NCBI GenBank assembly: GCA_027422505.1
Contig: JAPQWV010000002.1
Span: 21,832,001 to 21,896,000, forward strand
DNA: 64,000 bases
Direction of reading: 5' to 3'
Source of the DNA: Craterostigma plantagineum
Lineage: Eukaryota; Streptophyta; Magnoliopsida; Lamiales; Linderniaceae
Under the pieces are notes generated by a model, which was given only the letters and a program-made list of their open reading frames with translations, did no database searches and was not told the origin of the DNA. Below, piece by piece: positions 35,307 to 47,401 of this stretch (its first letter is position 1; the number at the start of each line of letters is the position of its first letter). The position numbers and the translations under genes were made by a program.

Positions 35307-37840
35307 TTGTCATTGTTATTCTTATTAATTGATAACTTGAAATGAATGAGCTGTATTCATGCAGAATCTGACTGACATTATTCCATAAATAGTTTATAAC
35401 TTTTAATATTTTTGGGTTCATTGAAAGATCCATTTTTAAATCAAATCACAATTCAGAACCATATAACTTCCATGGTGCGCAATCAAATCAATCAGTTTCA
35501 TATTCAGACGAAAAAAAACGAAATTAAAAATTAAAACTAGTATTCGACTCCATTTTTTGTCATGGCTGTGCACAATCGTTATAGTAGAAAGCATGTATTA
35601 TTATTAGGTCACGGTATATATGTAACTATAAATTGAGAGATCAAGAAGTTTTTCAAATTACATTATTACATTAGGAAGGGTGGAAGATAACATGCTCGAG
35701 TTCTTTCTTATCTAGTCTTAGCGTGAAATATTTTTTTACGAATGGTAATGAGCTGGATTTGATTCACATAAGCTCAAGATATAATTTTCGACTAATCCAC
35801 TTATTTACATCCTAATAGTTCCATATTTAAACGATTAGGGTTTATATATAATATGGAGCAAATTTGGAAGTTATTGAAATCTAATATTATGTTTTCTTAT
35901 CGTTAAAACTAGTATTTTTAGCACATATATGTGTACCATAAAGTAAAACTTATTGCTACCGGATGATTTTAATAAGTGACACACTCAAAATAGAATGATG
36001 TAGTTATTATGAGGTTAATGCTACATGGTTTAATAAGTTTTTTTTATTTTTAAATAATAATTAGAAAAAATCAATTGACAGACAAATTTACCGTTTGTAT
36101 CCGCCCAAAACTCTTTTATAAGACTAAAGATATTCACATAACATTTTGAACCAAATAAAGCATTTCAAACACAATCTAAGTGTAGTAACGTTCACATGAC
36201 TCCATTATATTGTCTTGTTCTTTCACAATATATTATCTAATACAGGAAAGCTACTGTGTTTCTGATGAGCCTCAACGCTGTACAAAACATACGCAGACTG
36301 ACATTGACGACTGTATCTTATCTATTTTATAATAATAACTAATAAAATAATAACCCTGTGTATGTAGTACTACATTATGTAATTTTGTGATACGTGAAAT
36401 GCGAGCGTTTCGGCAGATGTTATGTAATTTAGTGTATTTATGTCTGTGTATTAGTGGCCCCATGATGATTTATGTAATAGACGACATTTGTGGATATCAT
36501 ATAACAGTCTTGTGACGATTGGGGGTTGCATGAGATTCTTTGCATATCCTATCTATAATATATAATGTCCCATGCACAGGGAAATTCTGCCCAGCAAAAA
36601 ATACAGTTATTAAGTTAAAAAAAAGATCAAATCGAAATGATATAATAAATAAAAGATTATAGATAGAGATCTTTGTAAGCTTAACCTTATTGATAAGCGT
36701 GTCAGTCAACACTCATTGACATCCATGTAATGTGTGTGTTTTCTTACCTTATCATCACTCTAGGACATTCTTTAATCCCCCATTATGAAGGATTGTTAAA
36801 AAAATGAGAACAACTAATGAATAGAAGAAAAGTATATTTGAAAAATTAAGAGAGAATTTGCACGAGATTCACACTATCGTCCATTAAAAATGTGTTTGAG
36901 TAAGTTTATTTTTTACTTCTTTTTGTTTAGTTCGCATATTGACATCCAAAGAATGCCAAGTGTGAATATTTTGAATAATGTTTAGGGCTTTTAACAAATG
37001 TTCATGTCCAAACTATTTGATGTGTGCATGTGTTTTTCTAATTGATTATATCATGACGAGTGATATATTTCAAAATTATATTGAACTACTCATAATAAGT
37101 TGTACTTAAGTTTTGTTCCTATCTCGCCGTGTACTATAAAGATAGTTCCACCCATGGTGGGGGACCGTTGTACTTATCAAGTGAAGGGTGAAAATCTATC
37201 CAACTGATTTTATTACAATTAAATTCTCGTTAAGTAATCATTTCACCTTCTCCACTTGTGAACTGACAGTTCGAAGATCTTATGGTTTTTATTACAGTTA
37301 ATTTGTGTTTCAGTTGAGTCGCGTAATGACTGGCGACTGCACCTAAAATTTTAAGATTATTGGAAGTCTATTTTATTAATATTATATAATTTATTTCCAC
37401 CATACTCACACTCATATTATGTATCAACTGATTTGTTTCTTATTTAAACTTATATGTGATGGGAAGCAATAATTGCCCCTACTGAGAGCACTCGAATATG
37501 GCGCTGGCTGTTATGCGATTTAAAATATTATAGTTGCACTCTGACCATCAACTGTAGCTTTGGACGCAGCGGTAAGCGCTTGGTCCTAAGAATATGAGTG
37601 GCCGTCTGTTTTATGATCTCTTGGTTTGACGATACCATGGTAAATGACAGTTTCACTTAAAAACTTCATAAATATTAACATTTCAACGTAGGCAGAGATG
37701 TTAAGCATTTACTAAATCTAAATGCATCCGTTCATAGTTATTGTATCCCAGAGAATCTAACTCATTTTATTTATTGTGGTCGCACTCACCATTTTCTTTT
37801 TGGGTTTCTGATAATCAAATAGAAGATTGATATTGTTATG
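35307..37840. other. Intergenic, AT-rich, possible tRNA-derived trace
   Basis: No gene. Around 37555-37600 'gcagcggtaagcgcttggtcctaag' looks like the 5' half of a tRNA or tRNA-derived SINE. The downstream 'ggtttgacgatacc' is a poor B box, and no cloverleaf closes. I do not call a tRNA. Confidence 0.4.
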
Positions 37841-37848
37841 ATTGCAAT

Positions 37849-38461
37849 TAGGGATGTCAGTGGGCCGGTTCAGGGCTGGTAATAGACATACCGTCTCCAT
37901 ACCAAATTCTTGTTCTTAATACCATCCCCACTAATTCACCAATTATGATGAATTGTTCGGGGATGTGTAATAACCGTTCGGGGCTCGAGTTCTCCGTGGG
38001 TATTCGGGTTCTCCTATTCATGTATATCCATTAAATTAATAATTCTTTTGCAACAAAACATAAAATAAGTAATACTGACAAATTAATATGTAAAATGTGA
38101 TATTTGGAGTTAAAAAATTGATATAATATGTTATTGAAATATGCGTGTATTGTGAAGAATATATATTCAGAGGTGAATTTTTTTCTTCTAATTACGATCT
38201 TGAATTATTAATTTCTTGATTCAAATTAGTTAATGTTATTTATTAATAAACCTATTCGGGGAATGGCGAATCACCATTTGACTCAAACGGGGAAGGGTTC
38301 GGGGATGGGTGAGAAACATGATTATCATTCCCGTCTCATCCCCACTCTTTCACTGATGGGGAATCACCAACTCCCTATCCTCATTTTGACTGGGGATTCC
38401 CCGTCCCAATAGCCTCGAGTCCCGACGGGGATGGTTCAACGTGAGAATTTTGTCAACCCTA
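37849..38461. mobile_element. hAT-type MITE, GC-rich ends (copy C)
   Basis: Ends TAGGGATGTCAGTGGG and (reverse) TAGGGTTGACAAAATT. The 8-bp target duplication ATTGCAAT lies at 37841-37848 and 38462-38469. The interior has 'ggggatgg..cggggaat' blocks around an AT core, as in copies A and B. Confidence 0.85.
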
Positions 38462-38469
38462 ATTGCAAT

Positions 38470-39166
38470 TGAAATAACAAATACTCGTCTACCTAAGCCG
38501 TAAATGACTGCCACTACTTTTTTTTTCAAAAAAATGTCCTACTATTGGCCACTCCTTACACCATTTTTTACACCCCTCTTACACCTCCTTAATGTAAAAC
38601 ACATAGAAATTTGTAAATCTGACTTTACCTAACAACACGTATTCAGCAATTATTATTTGCTTATCTTTTATTTTTCATATATTTTAACAATATTAAGTGC
38701 ATGATTTTCTACAAATTAATATTATATTTAATTTATCATTCATTATATATAGACCATTTATTAACTTTTAAATATTAATATTTATTAATATAAATATTTA
38801 TTTATTTTTAAAAAATACTTTATATAACATATATATTTTGTTAACATATACAAGCTTAAAGAAAAATATAAATAGAAAACAGTTAGCTACAGGTCATATT
38901 AAAAAGCATTACAAGTCTTGATCGTTTCTTTTCTTCTCATAAAGGAGATCAATTGTATTGTATATATACATTATTAGTTGGAGCTTATAATCAATTATAT
39001 ATCAAGATCATCATATTCATCTCCAACGATAAAGCCAAGTTCATGAATTTAGGAGAGAGAGAGAGAGAGAGCATTTCTTTTCTCAGACACTTTCCAAATA
39101 TGAAAATAGGATAATTAAATTTCTTTTTTTTTAGGGAAAGTTAGAGAGAATAATTAATAAATGGCA
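38470..39166. other. Intergenic with (GA)n microsatellite
   Basis: No gene. A GA repeat of about ten units lies at 39052-39071. Confidence 0.5.
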
Positions 39167-39175
39167 AACATTCAA

Positions 39176-39574
39176 GGGGTCTTTACACATAAATATCAAA
39201 TTGCATAAAAACTTGTAATTCAGTATCTTGTCAGTATTTTTTATACGTATGTACCTAATAGAATTAATGTTTTGCACATAGGTACCCGATCCGTCGCAGG
39301 TACGCCATATAACATTTAGGTACCCTATAGCAACGTATTTTGGTACGTAATACATTGAGAAAATGGTACGTCATATATAACACACTAAGGTACCATATAG
39401 AAGTATAGGGTACCATATAAACGTGTGACGTGGTACGCACTACGCACATAAAAAGTTACGTGCAGACTGAGAAAATTTGTACAAACAGTAAAACGGGTAC
39501 CTACTGTAAAAATATGACATATGTACTGATTTGTAAATTTTTTATTCAATTGATTGGTTTTCTATAGATGTCAC
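39176..39574. mobile_element. GGTAC-rich MULE-like MITE, copy 3
   Basis: Starts GGGGTCTTTACACATAAATA, the same as copy 1 for 14 bases. It ends ..TATAGATGTCAC, with the 9-bp target duplication AACATTCAA/AACATTGAA (39167-39175, 39575-39583). Confidence 0.85.
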
Positions 39575-39600
39575 AACATTGAAACTTGAAGTATTTAATA

Positions 39601-39836
39601 CTATCTCTGTTCCAATATGAATGTCGTTCTACAAAAAAAAAAAAATTTTAAAGATTGTCGTTTTGGATTTTCAAAAAAAAATATGTGATTTTTAGATTTG
39701 CCCCTCATATTAAATAAGGAAAAAAGAGGGATAATGATGACATCACAAATAATTAATGAGGGATATAAGAGACATTTTAATTCATTTCTTAAAATGTGTG
39801 AACAATTCTTAAACGCCATTAATGGAGCAGACAAAG
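39601..39836. mobile_element. Stowaway-like MITE (Tc1/Mariner)
   Basis: Ends CTATCTCTGTTCCAATATGA and (reverse) CTTTGTCTGCTCCATTAATG, flanked by TA on each side. It is 236 bp, AT-rich and non-coding, 26 bp from copy 3 of the GGTAC-rich family. Confidence 0.75.
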
Positions 39837-39838
39837 TA

Positions 39839-40624
39839 ATTTACTTTGGGAATTGGGGGTGCAAATAGAAAAAAAAATGGGTGTCAACAGAATTACTCAA
39901 AATAAATTGGTCTAAACAAGCATGGACTTTTGTATAAAATTAATTAGGGTGCTACTATTGGCACCCATTTGGGGGTGTGAAAAACCTTGGAACTTGTATA
40001 GTTTGTTTTAATTATTTTGCTTACCTTAAATTCAGCAGCATTCTTCATATATTTAATCTATTTTCATTAACTCATTGTTTATTTTCATTAACACGTTAAA
40101 CTTCAGCAGAAAAAATATATACTGTATATATTTTAATCTTTATTTAAAAAAATAAAATGTAATTTTATTAATATCAATGTTTAGATTATTTTAATGAAAT
40201 ATTCATATAACATTAATATATCTTTATGTTCCGTCATTTTTATACGTTTGTTTGCATTATTAATAAATACAATCAATAACCATTAAAAATGAATATGAAG
40301 TAATTTAGTCAAATAAAAAATTACATATAAATAATGCAAAAAGAAAAAAATTCTTATGCTATAGAATTACAATATAATGATACATTCAGCATATTAAGTT
40401 GGTGAAACATAAATTGGTTTTTCAGGATTGGAAAACAAAATTCAGTACAATTTAAGGGTATTTTATTGATGAAATAATTTTAAAATTTCTATATGGTAAA
40501 TAAGTGAGACAGTATAGTTTCGTCAACTTGAAATTAATTTTACCTCTTGTAATAAGGGGTCTATTTATTAAATGAAAGGATTAAAATAGAATTATATGTA
40601 TAAAAGTCAGCAATAATTATAAGA
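39839..40624. other. Intergenic, AT-rich
   Basis: No gene or defined repeat seen. Confidence 0.5.
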
Positions 40625-40626
40625 TA

Positions 40627-40862
40627 CTCCTTCTGTTTCAGATTAATTGTCGTTGTAGAAATTTTTTTGTTTTAAAATACATGTCGTTTTGCAGTGTTCA
40701 AGATAGTTTTATAGTTTTCAAGATAAAATATATTGACAATTTCCAGTTTTACCCCTATCTTAAATGGGATCATATAATTAATTAAGGGTATAATGAGAAT
40801 TTTTTAATTTCTTAATTTGTGTGCAATAACCTTAAACGACATGTAATATGAAACAGAGGGAG
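40627..40862. mobile_element. Stowaway-like MITE in the GA2ox upstream region
   Basis: Ends CTCCTTCTGTTTCAGATTAA and (reverse) CTCCCTCTGTTTCATATTAC with TA on each side. It is 236 bp, and its right end is 369 bp before the GA2ox start codon. Confidence 0.85.
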
Positions 40863-41120
40863 TAATTAATAGGGGGTCTAGATATAATTGAAGAAGGGGG
40901 TCTTAATAGAATATCCCAATTAGTTAACCTCCAACGTGCAGTTACATAGTAGGATTACGTTTCTCTCAATTTTGACTTCACGATGATTTGTGCAGACAAT
41001 AAATGTTTCTTGTTATTTCTCTCTTCTCTTTCATCGCAGTTAAAACATATCTCGTTTTTTGCTACGCATTGAAAAATCCTCTTTCCATGCAATAACTCAA
41101 CCAACCACTTGGCACCTATC

Positions 41121-41128
41121 TATATAAA
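41121..41128 (+). promoter_or_regulatory. TATA box of the GA2ox gene
   Basis: TATATAAA lies 104 bp upstream of the start codon, which would place transcription start near 41150-41160 and leave a 5' UTR of about 75 bp. Confidence 0.65.
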
Positions 41129-41231
41129 CCCCACGAGACCCCAAATTATTTCTTCACAAACATCCCAACAAGGAAAACATCTCTCTAAATACTCTCTCTC
41201 TTAATAACTCGTCTGAAAACAAAAAGAAAAA

Positions 41232-42491
<1,260 letters not shown>

Positions 42492-42530
42492 GCCTTTCTT
42501 TTCTTGTGTTAACGTAGAATATTAGTAGAA

Positions 42531-42581
<51 letters not shown>

Positions 42582-43449
42582 CGTGTAAGGGTTTGACTCC
42601 AAACTGCTGTACGTATCAGGTGTGAGTGATCGTGTCTAGCTAATTAATATGTGATTGTAATACAATAGTTTGTCTTCCTCATTTTCTATTCTTGCATCAC
42701 TACCTTCTCGTTTTGTGTTAAATTGTAACAACCATCTATCTATCCCGTAATAATAAATGTTTTGATGCTAATAATGTTATCCCAACATGTCTTGTGTTTA
42801 TATCTATTATTAACTACCTGCTTGAGAGCTCTATATATAGTTAGATAATGTATGCGTATGATTTCATTTTAAGACTTGAACCGAAATTCGCGGCGGGATT
42901 TTAGTTTTGGTGCTGACGGAGGTTTACGCGGAACCTCTCGCGGTTCCAAACTTAGTAAACTCGGACGGCGTGTGACGATCTGAACTATATGAGGTCGTTG
43001 CCTAATTTGTTATGATATGTCAGGATTTTAGGGTTGTTTTTTCAGTTCGCATCGAAATTGTCTGAGGTGACGACACCTGAGTCTTTTATGTTAGGGTAAA
43101 TTCCGTAATACTCCATATGCGTAATACTCCATATGGTTATACTGAATGCACGTTGCTGAATTATGACCTGGTTATTACGTGGAAGTAAATCGAAAGATTA
43201 GTTTAGGCAATTCATTTCTGTCTATCTTAGTAAGTCGACACATTATAAACACGACGATTCGTTTCGACGTCCAAAGATTAGTTCACAGAGGATATAGATA
43301 AACCAACAAAAGAGCAGCAAAACAGCATCAAAAGTCTAAAGCGCGCCCTTTTTCGACAACGAAACATGTAAACTGAAGAACATACGTCGAAACATGTAAA
43401 CTGAAGAACATACGAATCAAGACTATATATAATATTACTGGGTAGTTCA
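42492..43449. other. Intergenic between convergent genes, with (AT)n repeat
   Basis: An (AT)n microsatellite at 42536-42578 lies in the probable GA2ox 3' UTR, and an 'aataaa' at about 42750 may belong to the same transcript. The rest, about 0.9 kb to the CacyBP stop, holds no gene I can see. Confidence 0.6.
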
Positions 43450-45500
43450 TCAATTGTAGTTCTTGAGTGGATCAGCTGTTTTTCCCGATCTAGCATCACT
43501 CCATGCTTTCGCGATTGTTTTCTTCATTTCATCGTCTCCTTCCTCGTACATGTTCTGCGAAATACGGGAGTTGTTAACGTAAAAGGTTTATGAGATTGCT
43601 GAAATTGAATATACCGTGCGAATTCTTTATAACGATATGTCATAGTCATACCTTCATCAAGTCCATTATCCCAGCCATTGGGTCCTTCTCTTTGTCTACG
43701 CTTGGCTTGAACTGCATGAATAAGAAGACATTTAACGTTAAGTCACGATTTTGAACGGTAGATATCGAGTTTTTGTTATGGACTAGCAGCAGAAGAATTT
43801 GGAATTTACCTTGTCTTCTTTGAAGTGCAGATCCAACCAATTTCCTTTCGAGGCTTTTACTAAGGTGACAACCACTCTCTTGGGCTTCACAGTCAGCTTA
43901 CATTTCTTGGGCGCAACCTCTTTGTTCAGCTTAGGAATAGCACAGCGAAAGTTCTTCCCCAAGACATCGTGGAACTTGATGTCCAAAGACATTGGCTTGA
44001 AATCAGCTTCAACCTTTGTTTGGTCAACACCTTCCAATGGGATGTACAACTGGGAAAACAAAGCAAGAAAATAGCTGACCAGTGACCAATAATGAACTAT
44101 GCTTGGAATTTTTCAAACAAACGATATCGAACATATGTAAAAACTGTAGCAACAACATAAACAGAGGCTTCAAAATGCAGAAAAGTGAGAAGTATTACGC
44201 AAAACAGCTCACGAGCACTTATTTCATTCCAAGGAAAAAGTTATGCTTTACTCGACCGCTCTTAGTATATCCCATGGCAATGAACTTAAGGAAATATTCA
44301 GTGAATCTGTTAAAAAACAAACAAATACTTAATGTTGTATACATCCTTACCTTCAATTGATCATTATCCTGATCCCAACTGAAGGATGAGAGCGTGACAT
44401 AATTTAATAGCGGGTTTGATGACGCCTTCTGTGCAGTTGAAATTATCTTCGGAGTCTTCACGGTAGAAGCTGAATCTGTTGTGTGAGATGAATGCGCAGA
44501 AGAAGATCCCTCGGATAACTGAAAGGAACGCAGCAAAGTACAGATTACATAAACTATGTTTTAAGCTTTGTTCTACGACAATCGGTTTATACAGGACACT
44601 CTTCTCCGCTCAGCAAAGAAGAATATCATAAAAAAATCAGAGATGCAAAAGTTAAAGATCACATCTTAAATACCAACAACGTACCTCCATCCCAACCAGT
44701 ATAATTCTCTACATCCTACATTTGGCTCAATAGTTTGCTATTATGTCGTTTGCGACGTTTCTCGAAATTCATCACGTTTTTTCAACTGCTAAAACTACAA
44801 GTAATCCAATAACGGTGTAGTTTAACCTACCTCAGTATGTAGCCAACGCTTTTCGTCGACACATTTAAGAGTTAAAAACTTCGCGTAAAAACCTTAAGTG
44901 TTTACCAATCTAGGTAGAGTAGACCCTTACATGAACCCAAGCAAATAAAAAAGAACGCCCAAATTGATAGAAGGTTACAAGTGTAATATATACGATTCAA
45001 TGTTGTAAAATTCCCTAACATCCTACCAAAGTAAAGGTGCGTCAAATATATCGAAACATTCTAAATAAATAATGTCATTTCCAAGAATGCAAGGTTTCAC
45101 CAGTTGTCTATAACACTTGTACGATTACAAGGATCAAATCCTAACATACCTATTTCAAATGAGAAAGCTGCAAGACAAATGATACGTCAATGGAAACTTC
45201 CTACACAAACACCTTCCAACCAAACCATTCGTCGTCATCAGATGTAACACAAGCGCAAAGGCGAAAATTCCACTTCAATCCATCAAATCGTAACGAATAG
45301 AAGCAGCAGTAGAAGATTATTCCCACGTACGAAGAACACAGTTGGGAAATTATCATTCGTAACTAAAATATCAAGTGCACGTACCTTCATCAATTTCGGA
45401 TCTCGCCGGAAAGGAGTGAAACGACACGAGGCCTTTTGGCTATGCTCTGCAGCTGCTTCAATTCCTCCAAGTCCAGCGCCAATTCTTCACTACTCGCCAT
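43450..45500 (-). CDS. CACYBP: Calcyclin-binding / Siah-interacting protein (CacyBP/SIP)-like
   Basis: Family members bridge Siah/SINA E3 ligases and SKP1-type adaptors and bind S100 proteins in animals; the plant role is less clear. Five exons: 45385-45500, 44351-44518, 43810-44049, 43652-43711 and 43450-43554. Exon 1 gives the N-terminal helical segment (SSEELALDLEELKQLQSIAK). Exon 3 is the CS/p23-like domain (KFHDVLGKNFRCAIPKL, GNWLDLHFKEDK). Exons 4-5 are the SGS-type tail (DPMAGIMDLMKNMYEEGDDEMKK) ending DPLKNYN. All introns are GT-AG. Exon 1 is 116 nt, one short of the multiple of three the downstream phase needs, so the frame breaks near 45395-45410 (ggcgagatccgaaattg). With one more base the product would be 229 aa. 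That is either a true null or an assembly indel. Confidence 0.85.
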
Positions 45501-46964
45501 TTTGATTCTTCGAGCTCGCAATTTGACAGAGTCCACTGCTTCAAATTTTGGTGACGACGCTCCGCTACGGGAGGGAGTTATTTCTTCTCTCCTAGGTTTT
45601 CGGTCTTCTCTGGAACGTCATGGAAGGTACCCCAGAATATTAGTCCTACATTGGGTCATATATATCCAGAGAAACCTATTACATGAGTCGGGACTCATTT
45701 GGCCCAATAAGTAGAGCCCGGCCGATTCTTCCTTCTTTTAACTAGTACAAATATTTTTGGTCGCTAGGGTGTTTAGAAACCGTCAATTGATCCAGTCAAA
45801 CAGACAAGTATTTTCATAATTTTATCCTTAATATTTAATTATATCCTTGGTTTAAATTTATACTGTAAAATATCCAAAATATAAAATAGTTTTGCTCATA
45901 GATCGGATGTGCTAAACATTTTAGTTCCTCTAAGAGATTGAAATTCTGCCGAGGTCAGGACATATTCAAATTCGAGCTTATTTGATTGTCGAGCTCTAAC
46001 TCATTAATGTTGAGTTCAAGCTCGAGCTCGAGCTTCATGCGAACAATCGATTTTTTTAAAAAAAAAATCTTAAACTAATTTTAGAAATCCATGCTTCAAA
46101 ACTCTGAGTTCGAGAAAAACGAGCTCACAAGCCGAGAAGAAACTTAATTATTTTTTAATCAAGCTCAAATTCGACTTGTTTACACCCATTTATATTCAAT
46201 GGATAGGAAGAAAACTAGGTTAAAAAGACCACATGATACAACCACACATTAAATCTACTAGTATTTTTTGCACACCCAATGTGTGTAAGGTTATTATATT
46301 GATTTATATTTGAAATTTTAATAGGCGAAATTATAATGTTAAATTTAATTTTATGTTGGTGAAAAATAATTTTAGAGGATGTAATGAGGATAAATTTAAA
46401 CCCCCGGGGTAGAATGATAATTTTACGACTGCCACACAGATCAATTTGGGAGCAGTTATTATAACTCTTTCTCCCTTAATAAAATAGGAAGATTATTCAA
46501 CATTCGTAAATGCTCGGCCGACTTTAGGTTCAGGATTGAGTCTATTTCCTTGGTGTGTCAATCGATCCAAGAAATCTTGGACAAGAGCAAATCGAAAAAC
46601 CAGACCAAACACAATGCAGAAACAATACATAAATTGACATGTTTCAGCCTAATTTTTGACCTACTCCAAGGACCAAACAGAGCTTTGTTTTATTACCCCA
46701 CCAATTGGGATTATAAGTGTCCTACTTACTCATCCAATCTCAAATTTACATCACATGCTAAATCGCCCTCTACCGAAAGATATACTCTCATGAAGAAGGC
46801 TAGTCTAGTTTAATCCTAAAGGAAGCCAGCCCCCATATGAGGGGAAAAAATGGTTGCAGTTTCATAACAACACAAATGAGGAAGTTTCAATATTTAGGGT
46901 TGTGTTAGCATGTTATGCAAGCCATATTCTCAGCTACACAAGCATAAATGAAAGGGTTAATAAT
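45501..46964. other. Intergenic; possible hAT-like and LTR scraps
   Basis: No gene. 45600-45720 contains LTR-like text ('agtcctacattgggtc'). 45960-46190 has 'gagctcgagctcgag' and 'ttgtttacaccc' words seen in plant hAT MITEs, but I could not find paired ends or a TSD. Confidence 0.4.
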
Positions 46965-46966
46965 TA

Positions 46967-47269
46967 CTCACTCTTATTATAATTAGTGGTCGTTTACATT
47001 TCTAATTTTGTTTCTAATTAGTAGTGTTTTACAGATTTCAATACAAATATTTACTATCTTTCCAAGTTTACCATTTTTATGTGATTTTCAATATTACTTC
47101 CAATAAGCATACCACAATGTGAGATGTGTATAATTAAAATATAAAACAATTAATAATGAGAAGTAATTATATTAAATAGGGGTTAATTAAGGGTATATGA
47201 GACATTCCATTTGATTTCTTAATATCTCTGAAAAACCCTTAAACGACCTCTAATTAGAATTATATGGAG
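46967..47269. mobile_element. Stowaway-like MITE
   Basis: Ends CTCACTCTTATTATAATTAG and (reverse) CTCCATATAATTCTAATTAG with TA on both sides (46965-46966, 47270-47271). It is 303 bp and non-coding, 133 bp downstream of the AGD stop codon, so it may lie in or near that gene's 3' UTR. Confidence 0.8.
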
Positions 47270-47401
47270 TATTATATGATGAGTAACAGATCCATCATCC
47301 CATCCCAATGAACAAAAATAAAAATAAATAATAACAAACACAAACACACACGGAGAGTGAGAAATGGGCTAAGTTAAGCCTATGATCATCCATCCCAATT
47401 A

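Noticed and set aside
33516..39449. Tyr/Val-rich small frames in the GGTAC-rich elements
   Set aside because: Repeated GTAC words translate to similar-looking peptides (GVPYVL, GYLNV); this reflects the repeat, not a gene.
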